From Armatimonadaceae bacterium (GTDB lineage: Bacteria; Armatimonadota; Armatimonadia; Armatimonadales; Armatimonadaceae): 23,993 nucleotides of DNA. The stretch lies in contig JAUJNC010000068.1 of the NCBI GenBank assembly GCA_030446525.1, positions 1 through 23,993 on the forward strand, read 5' to 3'. How positions within the stretch are numbered: the first letter of the stretch is position 1; each line of letters begins with the position of its first letter. The notes under the pieces were generated by a model. It ran no database searches. It was not told the DNA's origin and saw only the letters and a program-made list of their open reading frames with translations. A program made the position numbers and the translations under genes. Positions 1 through 7,547 of this stretch are shown one piece after another.

Positions 1-1
1 A

Positions 2-82
2 GCAGAGGTCGTTGGAGATGCGCTCCGGCAGCATCGGCACGACCCGGCCGGGAAATGACACCGAATTGCCGCGACGGTGGGC
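2..82 (-). CDS. Partial RNase R/RNase II-family exoribonuclease (RNB domain fragment)
   Basis: Read on the minus strand, the last 26 or so codons before the left edge spell a stretch ending FPGRVVPMLPERISNDLC. This closely matches the conserved segment of the RNB catalytic domain of RNase R (consensus VYFPDRVVPMLPE, then LSNxLCSLNP). The family degrades RNA 3' to 5'. In a complete protein this segment lies well inside the molecule, after the cold-shock domains and the first part of RNB. Those upstream parts are absent: accA occupies the space instead. The fragment continues off the window and is in the same open frame as accA, with no stop between them. It is either the far side of an assembly or deletion junction or a true fusion. 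The motif match is specific, so I am fairly sure of the family and unsure of the gene's state. Confidence 0.6.
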
Positions 83-83
83 T

Positions 84-165
84 GGCCGGGCGGGGGGCGC
101 GCGGGGGGGCGGGGGGGCGCCCCCGGGCGGGGGGGGGTGGGCGCGGGTCCGGCCGGCGCGGCCGG
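84..165. other. G/C homopolymer tract joining accA and the RNase R fragment
   Basis: The plus strand consists almost only of G and C with several runs of six to nine G. On the minus strand it encodes a Pro/Gly/Ala/Arg-rich low-complexity string. It resembles neither the end of AccA nor the upstream part of an RNB protein. It is the kind of sequence in which assembly or base calling fails, and it sits exactly at the accA/RNase R junction. Confidence 0.55.
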
Positions 166-175
166 GGCCGTTTTC

Positions 176-1171
176 ACCGGCCCGCGGCGCGTCCGGGGTT
201 AGCTCCGCCGCGGGTTCCGAGAAGCGGCCCAGGGCGCGGAATTTGTCGTAGCGCCCGGCGATGAGCCGGGTCTTGGACAGGCGGCCGACCTCCTTCAGGT
301 GGCGGCTGATCGCCTCTTTGATGGCCGCCGCCGTGGCCTCGGGGCTCCGGTGCGCCCCGCCCAGCGGTTCCGGGACCACCTCGTCCACCAGGCCCAGCTC
401 CAGAGCGTCGCCGGCGGTGACCCTCATCGCCCGGGCGGCCTCGGCGGCGCGGCTGGGGTCGCGCCACAGGATCGAGGCGCAGCCCTCCGGGGCGATCACC
501 GAGTAGATGGCGTGCTCCAGCATCAGGACCCGGTCGGCGAGCGCGATGCCCAGCGCGCCCCCGCTGCCGCCCTCGCCGATGATCACCGTGACGACGGGCG
601 TCTTCAGGACCGACATCTCGCGCAGGTTGCGGGCGATGGCCTCGGAGATGCCGCGCTCCTCGGAGGGCACGTTGGCGTCTGCGCCCGGCGTGTCCACCAG
701 GGTGATCACGGGCTGGCCGAACTTCTCGGCCAGCTTCATCAAGCGCAGCGCCTTGCGGTACCCTTCCGGGCGCGCGTAGCCGTAGTTGCGCCGGACGCGC
801 TCCTTGAGGTCGCGCCCCTTCTGCTGCCCGATGACCACGGCGGGCTTGCCCTCGAAGAGCGCCATCCCCCCCACCATCGCGCCGTCGTCGCCGAAGAGCC
901 GGTCGCCGCGCAGCTCGAGGAAGTCGTCGAAAAGGAGCGGGACGTAGTCGAGCGTGTAGGGGCGGTTTTCGTGGCGCGCCAGCAGGACGTTGTCCCAGGG
1001 GGTGAGCGCCTCGAAGAAGCCCCGCAGCAGGGCGTCGCGGTTCTGCTCCAGGTCCTCGATCTCCGCGCCGACGTCGCGCCCCTCGCGGGCGGCGACCTCG
1101 CGTATCTTGGCGATGTTGCTTTCGAGCTCGGCGATCAGCTGCTCGAACTCCAGCACGTTGGGTGACGCCAT
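176..1171 (-). CDS. accA: Acetyl-CoA carboxylase carboxyltransferase subunit alpha
   Basis: AccA pairs with AccD to move the carboxyl group from carboxybiotin-BCCP to acetyl-CoA, giving malonyl-CoA for fatty-acid synthesis. The protein starts MASPNVLEFEQLIAELESNI and has the helical N-terminal region. The crotonase-like core follows, with the conserved glycine loop GEGGSGGALGIA and the downstream ISVIAPEGCASILWRD-type segment (here YSVIAPEGCASILWRD). About 325 codons fit the normal family length. The ATG (1171-1169) overlaps the accD stop in a TGATG arrangement, so the two are translationally coupled. The end is uncertain. Recognisable AccA stops near KFRALGRFSEPAAEL, at about position 200, but no in-frame stop follows and the frame stays open to the window edge. 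The nearest stop is in another frame (174-176), so a late indel is likely. Family assignment is secure; the C-terminus is not. Confidence 0.93.
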
Positions 1172-2112
1172 CAGAGGCTGCCCCTCCCGTTGCGCCCCGC
1201 GAGCGCCCGCGGGCTGGTTGCCGGGGCGTTCTCCGGGCCGCCCCCCGCCGGCTCGCACCCCGCCACGGACTCGGCGCCGAAGAACGCGAGGAGCCGCGCC
1301 AGCGTGTCGCGCATCTCTTTGCGCGGCACCACCCGATCCACCATGCCGTGCTCCTCCTGGAACTCGGCCGTCTGGTAGTTCGCGGGCGGCTTGTGGGTCT
1401 GCGCCTGCTGCGCGACCCGCGTCCCCGCGAAGGCGATGTAGGCGCCCGGTTCGGCGAGGATGACGTCCCCGAGGGAGGCGAAGGAGGCGAACGCACCGCC
1501 CGTGGTCGGGTCGGTAATGACCACGATGTAAGGGAGCTTCGCCTCGGAAAGCTGGGCGACCGCGGCGCTGGTCTTGGCCATCTGCATCAGGCCGAACAGC
1601 CCCTCCTGCATGCGCGCGCCGCCCGACGCGCAGAACAGCACGGTCGGCAGTCTCCGCTCGATGGCGTGCTCGGCGGCGCGGGCGAACTTCTCGCCGAAGA
1701 CCGAGCCCATCGAGCCGCCCATCCGGCCGAAGCCGAAGTCCACGACGCCCAGCACGCACCCGTAGCCCGCGATCCGGGCCGTGCCCGTGACCAGGGCGTC
1801 GCCGCGCCCGGTGGCCTGGCGCCCCTGCTCGACCTTGCCGGCGTAGTCCGGGAAGGCGAGCGGGTCCGTCGTGAGCAGGTCCGTGTCCCGCTCGGCGAAG
1901 GAATCCGGGTCGGCCGTAAAGGCGATGCGCTCGTCGGCCGTGAGCCGGTGGTGGTGGCCGCACTTGGCGCAGACCTTCAGGTCACGCTCGAACTCCTTTA
2001 TGTAAAGGATCTTCTCGCAATTGCTGCATTTCGTGAACACGCCGGCGGGGATGGCGGGGGCGCGGCCCTCGCCCGGCGGCTGCCCCGTCCGTCGGCGGAA
2101 CCAATCCGGCAT
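1171..2112 (-). CDS. accD: Acetyl-CoA carboxylase carboxyltransferase subunit beta
   Basis: This is the beta subunit of the carboxyltransferase, which provides the acetyl-CoA half of the active site. At 313 residues it has the usual bacterial length. A four-cysteine zinc ribbon lies at C29, C32, C48 and C51. It is followed by the carboxyltransferase core with FCASGGARMQEG and DPTTGGAFASFASLGD, both hallmark AccD loops. The ATG is preceded on the minus strand by AAAGAGGAATT, a good ribosome binding site. The gene is first in an accD-accA operon and is divergent from pheA across an 83-bp spacer. The last 25 residues are Gly/Ala/Pro-rich and not conserved. Confidence 0.96.
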   Translation of the reverse strand: MPDWFRRRTGQPPGEGRAPAIPAGVFTKCSNCEKILYIKEFERDLKVCAKCGHHHRLTADERIAFTADPDSFAERDTDLLTTDPLAFPDYAGKVEQGRQATGRGDALVTGTARIAGYGCVLGVVDFGFGRMGGSMGSVFGEKFARAAEHAIERRLPTVLFCASGGARMQEGLFGLMQMAKTSAAVAQLSEAKLPYIVVITDPTTGGAFASFASLGDVILAEPGAYIAFAGTRVAQQAQTHKPPANYQTAEFQEEHGMVDRVVPRKEMRDTLARLLAFFGAESVAGCEPAGGGPENAPATSPRALAGRNGRGSL

Positions 2113-2142
2113 CAGTAATTCCTCTTTTTGACCGTATCTTCG

Positions 2143-2151
2143 TGGTATACT
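2143..2151 (+). promoter_or_regulatory. Extended -10 promoter for pheA
   Basis: TGGTATACT is a near-consensus -10 hexamer (TATACT, 2146-2151) with the TGn extension directly upstream. This class can work without a good -35. TTGACC at 2128-2133 is only 12 bases away, too close to be its partner. Transcription would begin near 2158, leaving a leader of about 38 bases before the pheA ATG. The core GTATAC is self-complementary, so the same site may also support the divergent accDA promoter. That last point is inference. Confidence 0.5.
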
Positions 2152-2195
2152 GGAAGCGACCGAGGCCGGGCGATCCGGCCCCGCAGGAAGCCTTC

Positions 2196-3260
2196 ATGTC
2201 TATCCAGAACCTTCGCCGCGAGATCGACGAGATCGACTCCCGACTCCTCGAGCTGCTGTCGCGCCGCGCCCGGCTGGCGCAGGAGATCGGGCACTCCAAG
2301 TCGCGCACCTCGGCGCAGTTCTTCTCGCCCGAGCGCGAGCGTCAGATCTACGCCCGCCTGTCCGAGGAGAACCCCGGTCCCCTGCCCCGCGAGGCACTCC
2401 AGTCCATCTTCCGCGAGATCATCTCGGCCTCGCGCGCCCTGGAGCAGCCGCTCCAGGTCGCCTACCTGGGACCCGCCGGGACGTTCAGCCACCGGGCGGC
2501 GCTCCATAAGTTCGGCAACTCATCGGCGTTGAAGCCGGTTGATACTATACCCGATGTTTTCAAGGAAGTCGAGCGCGGGCAGGCGCACTACGGCCTGGTG
2601 CCGGTCGAGAACTCGACCGACGGCGTGATAAAGCCCACGCTGGACATGTTCTCGCAGACGCGCCTCAAGGTGTGCGCCGAGGTGTTCGTGCCCGTCCACC
2701 ACCACCTGGCGACGCGGGCCGAGAAGCTGGGCGAGGTCAAGCGGCTGTACGCCAACCCGGAGGCCCTCGCCCAGAGCCGGGCGTGGCTGCGCGAGAACCT
2801 GCCCAAGATCGAGGTGGTGGCCGCGACCTCCAACTCGAAGAGCGCCCAGATGGCGTCGGTGGACTCCGAGGGGGCGGCGATCTGCACCGACATCGCCGCC
2901 GAGCTGTACGGCGTACCCCTGGTGGCCACCCACATCGAGGACTCGCCGCACAACCGCACGCGCTTCCTGGTGATCGGGCACAACGAGCCGCGGCCGTCGG
3001 GCAAAGACAAGACCTCGATCTTTTTCTCGGTGAGCCACAAGGCCGGGGCGCTCCTGCGGGCGATGTCGGCCTTCGACGCCTACAACATCAACCTGACGAT
3101 GATCGAGTCGCGCCCGACCAAGCAGATGCCCTGGGAGTACGTCTTCTTTATCGACTTCCAGGGGCACATCCAGGACGCGCCCGTCGCGCACGCCCTGCAG
3201 ATGCTCCGCGAGCAGAGCCTTTTCGTGACCGTGCTCGGCTCCTATCCCGAGGCCGAATAG
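2196..3260 (+). CDS. pheA: Bifunctional chorismate mutase/prephenate dehydratase (P-protein)
   Basis: The protein makes prephenate from chorismate and then phenylpyruvate, the committed branch to phenylalanine. Three domains are in order. Residues 1-85 are an AroQ-type helical chorismate mutase (LRREIDEIDSRLLELLSRRA, then QEIG). Residues 88-265 are prephenate dehydratase, with AYLGPAGTFSH, VPVENSTDGV and the catalytic TRF in NRTRFLVIG. Residues 275-350 are an ACT domain with the ESRP phenylalanine-binding motif, which implies feedback inhibition. I chose ATG 2196 because CAGGAAG lies just upstream. An in-frame GTG at 2142 would place the start inside the promoter. The product matters for context, because the next gene encodes an A-PCP-TE enzyme whose best-studied relatives use arylpyruvates. 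No terminator separates them (97-bp gap). Confidence 0.95.
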   Translation: MSIQNLRREIDEIDSRLLELLSRRARLAQEIGHSKSRTSAQFFSPERERQIYARLSEENPGPLPREALQSIFREIISASRALEQPLQVAYLGPAGTFSHRAALHKFGNSSALKPVDTIPDVFKEVERGQAHYGLVPVENSTDGVIKPTLDMFSQTRLKVCAEVFVPVHHHLATRAEKLGEVKRLYANPEALAQSRAWLRENLPKIEVVAATSNSKSAQMASVDSEGAAICTDIAAELYGVPLVATHIEDSPHNRTRFLVIGHNEPRPSGKDKTSIFFSVSHKAGALLRAMSAFDAYNINLTMIESRPTKQMPWEYVFFIDFQGHIQDAPVAHALQMLREQSLFVTVLGSYPEAE

Positions 3261-3357
3261 CCGGGCGGCCCCGCCCCCTTTCCTCCCCCGCTCTGGTACG
3301 AAACGTGCAGCGAGACAGGCGCCGGAGTACGTTCGTCGCGGGTGGGGAGGGAAAGGG

Positions 3358-6089
3358 ATGGGGCAGATCACGATACCGCAGGCCGACGAGAGCGCGCAGG
3401 CGGCTGGCGCTCGCGAGCCGTGTTTTCGCGGCTCCTCGCCGTTGAGAATCTGGCGCTTCGCCGGCAACGCGTCGCCCTGGCCGCCCCCGGGCGCCCGCCC
3501 CTGACCTACGCGCGCCTGTGGGACTGCGTCCAGGACGTCGCGCGGGCGCTCCGGGCACAGGGCCTGGGCCAGGGCGACCGGGTCGCCCTGGCGCTCCCGG
3601 ACGGCCCGGAGATGGCCCTCGCCTTTGTCGCGGTCTCCGCCTGCGCCACCGCCGCCCCGCTCAACCCCGGCTGCCGCGCGAGAGTTCGATTTCTACCTGT
3701 CCGACCTGGGCGCGCGGGCGCTGATGGCGCCCGCGGGGCGGAGTCGCCGGCCGCCGCCGTCGCCCGGACGGACGGGGCATCCCCGTGCTCGAGCACCGCG
3801 CCGGTCCCCGGCGCCGAGGCCAACGTCTTCACCCTGGCCGGCGGCCGGCGGCGCGGACCGGCGCCGAAGCTGCGCCGGAAGACGGGCTCGCCGGGCCCGA
3901 CGACGTGGCCCTGGTGCTGTACACGTCGGCGACGTCGCGTCCCAAGCTCGTGCCGATCACCCAGCGCAACCTGGCCGCCTCGGCGCGCAACCTCGTCGCC
4001 GCTGTTGCGCTGACCGCCGCGGACCGCTGCATCGACGTCATGCCGCTGTTCCACCTCCCGGCCTGAACGCCCTGTACGCCTCGCTCCGGGCCGGCGCCAG
4101 CGTCTTCTGCCCGCCCGGCTTCCACGCCGGCGCGTTTTCGAGGTGGCTGGAAGCGTTCCGCCCGACCTGGTACACGGCGGCGCCGGCCTTCCGCCAGGCG
4201 ATCCTGGACGAGTCCCGGCGCCGCCGCGACGTGATCCGCCGGTGCCCGCCGCTGCGCTTCATCCGCTCCTCGTCCCTTCCTCGCTGCCCCCGCAGGTCTG
4301 GCGGACCTCGAGTCCGCCTTCGGTGCGCACGCCGGTGATCGAGTACTACGGCATGACCGAGACAGGCGCGCTCATCGCCAGCAACCGGCTGCCGCCGCGT
4401 GCGCAAGCCGGGCTCGGTGGGTATGCCGCTGGGGCAGGACGTCGCTGTCTGGGACGATGCCGAGCAGGCCGCTGCCGCCGGGCGAGGCCGGCGAGATCGT
4501 GATCCGGGGCGCGAACGTGGTCCGCAGTTACCAGAACAACCCCGCCGCGGACGCCGAGGCCTTCCGCGACGGGTGGTTCCGCAGCGGCGACCAGGGTTAC
4601 TTCGACGCCGACGGCTACCTTTTCCTTACGGGGCGCCTCAAGATCATCAACCGCGGCGGCGAGAAGAAGATCTCGCCGCGGGAGGTCGAGTTCTGCTGGA
4701 CCACCCGGGCGTCGCGCAGGCGGTCGCGTTCGGTGCCCCGCGCGGCTGGGCGAGGACATCGCCGCGGCGGTCGTGCTGCGCCCGGCCGGCGCGGCCGGGG
4801 CGGCGGAGAACCGCGACTTCGCCGCCCGCCGGCTGGCGCCGTTCAAGGTGCCCCGGCAGGTCGTGCTGCGGAAGAAGAGCGCCCCAGAACCGCGACGGGC
4901 AAGCTGCAGCGCGTCGGCCTGGCCGCGACGCTGCAGAGCTCGCAGCGCGCCGCCCGGCCGCGGCGCCCGGCGCCGCGGCCGCGTCGCCCCGCGCACGCCC
5001 GCCGAAGAGGCGCTGTCCCCGCCTCTGGTGCGAGATCCTGGGCCTCGAAAGCGTGGGCGTCCACGACAACTTTTTCGATCTGGGGGGCACTCGCTGCTCG
5101 TGGCGTCCCTGCTGGAGCAGATCGAGCAGGCGTTCGGCAGGTCGCTCCCGCTGGGACGCTGTTCGCCGAGCCGACGATCGCCCACCTTTCCCGGGCGCTC
5201 ACCGAAATCCCCCGGCGCTGACTCCCTGTATCCGCTGGTAGGCGGTCACGCCGGCGAGGCCGGCGCCTTCTTCTTTCTGGACGGCGACTATATGAACAGG
5301 ACGGCCACCTACTGCTCCCGGATCGCCCGCCGGCTGAGCATGGACCAGCCGCTTCTACCTGTTGCGGCCCCACGGGCTGGGCCCCTTGCCCCCCACGGTG
5401 GAGGCGATGGCCGCCGAACACGTCGGGACGCTACGCCGCTTCAGCCCGAAGGTCCGTACCTGCTGGAGGGGATACCTGGCAGGGCGGTGGTGGCCTACGA
5501 AATGGCGCGGCGAACCAGGCCGAGGAGCCGGAGGGTCGCCCTGCTCGCCCTGGTCGAGGTGCATCCGCGACGTCAGCTTCACGCGCCTGGACCGTCTGGT
5601 CTGCGGCCTGGAGCGCTCTGGCGGGCCTCGGACAGGACGCGCAGACGCGCTGGGCGCGTGCGCCACTACGCCGGCCGCTGGTCCCGTTTCCGCCGTTTGC
5701 ACCCCGGCCAGATGGCGCGCGCGGTCCTGCAAAAGCTGGCCCGGGCGCGGCAAGGGGCGGGCGCCGAGGGCGCGCGCCGCCGAGCCGAGGATGCGCCGGC
5801 GGCCCGGCCGCGCCCTTCGACGCGCAGGCGTATCTGGATCATCGGTCCTACCGCGCGCGCCGGCACGGGGTTCTACGACGGCCGGGTGGATCTGTTCTGG
5901 TCGAGTGAGACCCTCGCCATGTGCGCCCGGGAGCCGACCAAAGGGTGGCGCCACGCGGCCGCCGAGGCCGCGGTGCATTCCGTGGACGGGACACACCACC
6001 TGCATCATGGAGCACGTGCCCGACCTGGCGGGCGCCTGCGGCTCTGCCTGCTCGGGCCCCAGGCGGCCGGCGGTGGCGGCGGGCGGTGA
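3358..6089 (+). pseudogene. A-PCP-TE nonribosomal-peptide-synthetase-like enzyme, multiply frameshifted
   Basis: Three domains can be read by switching frames. Adenylation (about 3358-4940) contains LYTSATSRPKLVPITQRNL, FHL followed by [59 protein letters not shown] and ATGKLQR. It resembles acyl- or oxalyl-CoA-ligase-type AMP-forming enzymes more than amino-acid adenylation domains. A carrier domain (about 4985-5218) contains [10 protein letters not shown] with the phosphopantetheine Ser at 5091-5093, once a missing G in a G run is restored. A thioesterase (5222-6089) contains LRPHGLG, VVAYEMA, LLALVEVHPR, a C-terminal FYDGRVDLFWSSE and GWRHAAAE, and His in VDGTHH. There is no condensation domain. 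ATG 3358 follows GGGGAGGGAAAGGG. At least ten indels interrupt it, yet motif residues are well kept, so sequencing error or very recent decay fits better than an old pseudogene. Substrate is unknown. Confidence 0.75.
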
Positions 6090-6871
6090 CGCGGCGGGAC
6101 GACGCGGGGAGCCATTCTTGGGTTCCCTGGCCCCCGCCGCCGGGCGGCTCCCGCCGCTGCGCCGCGACGAGGTCCATGTCCATCTCGCATGGCGGCTCTC
6201 CCTGCCCGGCGGCGGCGCGGCGACTGGAGGCGACGCTCTCCGCCCAAGAGCGCGACCGGGCCGACCGGTTCCACGGCGCCGACGACCCCGCCGCCGGTAC
6301 GTGGCCGGCGGGGCCTGCTCCGCGCCCTGTTGGGCGCTACCTCGACGTCGCCCCGGAGCGGGTCGCGTTCCGCCACGGCTCCCAGGGCAAGCCCGCCCTA
6401 TGTGCGCCGCCACCCACGGCGACGGCCTGTGTTTCAGCGCGTCCCACTCGCACGAGCGGGCGCTGTTCGCTATCCGGCGAGGCGGCAGGTCGGGGCGGAC
6501 ATCGAGCGCGTGGGCGCGGACCTGCCGCTGGAAGACGTCGCGCGACGTTTCTTCTCGGCGGGCGAGAACGCCGACCTGCGGGCGCTCCCTGCGGCGCTGC
6601 GCCCCGCCGGATGCTGGAATACTGGACCTGCCGCGAGGCCTACGCCAAGGCCCGCGGCGAGAAGCGGCGCTCGCCCTGGGCCGCTGGGAAGTCGCCTTCG
6701 CGGCCGGCGGCGCGGCGGCGCTGCGGGCGAAGGCGACGATCCCCGGGGCTGGCTCCTGCGGCGGCTCGACGCGGCGCCCGGGTACGTCCGCGGCGCTCGC
6801 CGTGCGGGATCGGGGGTGGCGGGCGGGTTTCGCCTGCCGAGGAGGTTGCCACGGGGCGTTTGGCGGTATAA
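6086..6871 (+). pseudogene. Sfp-type 4'-phosphopantetheinyl transferase, frameshifted
   Basis: This family attaches the phosphopantetheine arm of CoA to a carrier-domain serine. Reading across frames gives LRRDEVHVHLAWRLSLPGGG, LSAQERDRADRF, RRRYVAGRGLLRALLG, RVAFRHGSQGKPAL, LCFSASHSHERALFAI, VGADIERV (the GxDxE magnesium site) and WTCREAYAKARGE (the W-KEAY-K motif with Arg for the first Lys). This order and length (about 260 residues) are those of Sfp-type enzymes. The likely GTG start at 6086 overlaps the TGA of the preceding A-PCP-TE gene as GTGA, so the two are coupled and the carrier domain next door is the natural substrate. The TAA at 6869-6871 is the most plausible end after frame correction; another frame runs to 6894. 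Several single-base indels break the gene as sequenced. Confidence 0.72.
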
Positions 6872-6872
6872 T
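6846..6872 (+). promoter_or_regulatory. Promoter of the A-type Fe-S carrier gene
   Basis: A consensus TATAAT lies at 6867-6872 with TTGCCA at 6846-6851, spaced by 15 bases. A GGTTGC hexamer gives 17-base spacing as an alternative. It overlaps the end of the transferase gene. Transcription would start near 6879 and give a leader of about 65 bases before the ATG at 6944. Confidence 0.55.
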
Positions 6873-6943
6873 AGCGGTGGCATCTTGCCGATGACCAGGT
6901 TTACACACTCCGGCGCTCGGCCGGGAGGGAGGAATCAGAACAT

Positions 6944-7379
6944 ATGGCGGCACCTACGATCGAGGCCCCGGCGACCACGACCGAAACGACAACCAGTCCG
7001 ATCGCTTTGACGGACCGGGCGGCCCAGGAGGTCAAGGACATCCTGGAGCAGCAGGGCAACCCGGAAGATGTGGCGCTGCGCATCTACGTGGCGGGCGGCG
7101 GATGTTCCGGCCTCAATACGGCATGGCGCTCGATGAGAACGTGGAAGAGGGCGATCAGTTCTTCAGCGACAAGGACGTCAAGATCGTTATCGACCCGATG
7201 AGCCTCAAGTACATCGCCGGCTCGATGGTGGACTACGTCGAGACCGCTATGGGCGGCGGTTTCAAGGTGGAGAACCCGAACGCCACCAAGTCGTGCGGTT
7301 GTGGCTCCTCCTTCACCACCGAAGGACGCGGCGGGCCAGACCGTCTGGCGGCGGCTGCGGCTCCTGCGGCAGCCACTAG
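6944..7379 (+). CDS. erpA: A-type iron-sulfur carrier protein (HesB/IscA/ErpA family), frameshifted as sequenced
   Basis: A-type carriers receive Fe-S clusters from the scaffold and hand them to apo-proteins. The N-terminal frame reads [19 protein letters not shown] through [10 protein letters not shown] missing C in CTC-AATACGGC (near 7109) shifts to the frame that continues [20 protein letters not shown], then [20 protein letters not shown] and CGCGSSF. The three ligand cysteines of the family are all present, one in GGGCSG and two in CGCG. A further indel near 7325 leads to a Gly/Cys tail ending CGSCGSH with TAG at 7377-7379. The ATG at 6944 follows GGAGGGAGGAA by about ten bases. The family is normally intact, so assembly or sequencing error is more likely than true loss. 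It is a monocistronic unit with its own promoter and terminator. IscA versus ErpA cannot be settled here. Confidence 0.85.
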
Positions 7380-7402
7380 ACGTATACGTCCGGGCTTGTT
7401 CC

Positions 7403-7441
7403 GGGGCCGGGGGCATACCGCTTCCCGGCCCCTTTCGCTTT
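7403..7441 (+). terminator. Intrinsic terminator after the Fe-S carrier gene
   Basis: The perfect 9-bp stem GGGGCCGGG (7403-7411) pairs with CCCGGCCCC (7424-7432). The loop is 12 bases, and TTTCGCTTT follows. It lies 24 bases beyond the carrier stop codon. Confidence 0.75.
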
Positions 7442-7482
7442 ACCGGGCCTTCCCCCGCCCCACGCAGCATCACGGAAATCTG

Positions 7483-7543
7483 CGTGTTGCCCTCAGGCAG
7501 AGGGCTTTGGGTTTGGCCGCGTCGCCTGTATAAGGGCAACACG
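7483..7543 (+). promoter_or_regulatory. 10-bp inverted repeat spanning a candidate promoter for the PHP gene
   Basis: CGTGTTGCCC (7483-7492) and GGGCAACACG (7534-7543) are exact inverted copies separated by 41 bases. The second copy ends four bases before the ATG at 7548. The enclosed sequence holds TTGGGT (7507-7512) and TATAAG (7529-7534), 16 bases apart, as a possible promoter. A smaller hairpin CCCTC-aggca-GAGGG overlaps the left arm. The arrangement could be an operator pair or a long-looped RNA hairpin; the sequence does not decide. Confidence 0.4.
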
Positions 7544-7547
7544 GGGT

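Noticed and set aside
12..264. Two short plus-strand frames over the G-rich left edge
   Set aside because: They encode only Gly/Arg/Pro low-complexity sequence opposite accA and the RNase R fragment.
174..1496. Long minus-strand reading frame of 440 codons across accA and part of accD
   Set aside because: It is an Arg/Gly/Pro-rich shadow in the wrong frame. The accA frame through the same bases carries clear conserved motifs.
2128..2151. TTGACC and TATACT as a -35/-10 pair for pheA
   Set aside because: The spacing is only 12 bases, too short for a normal sigma-70-type promoter.
2142..2195. GTG at 2142 as the pheA start
   Set aside because: It lies within the extended -10 promoter element and adds unconserved residues; ATG 2196 has a binding site.
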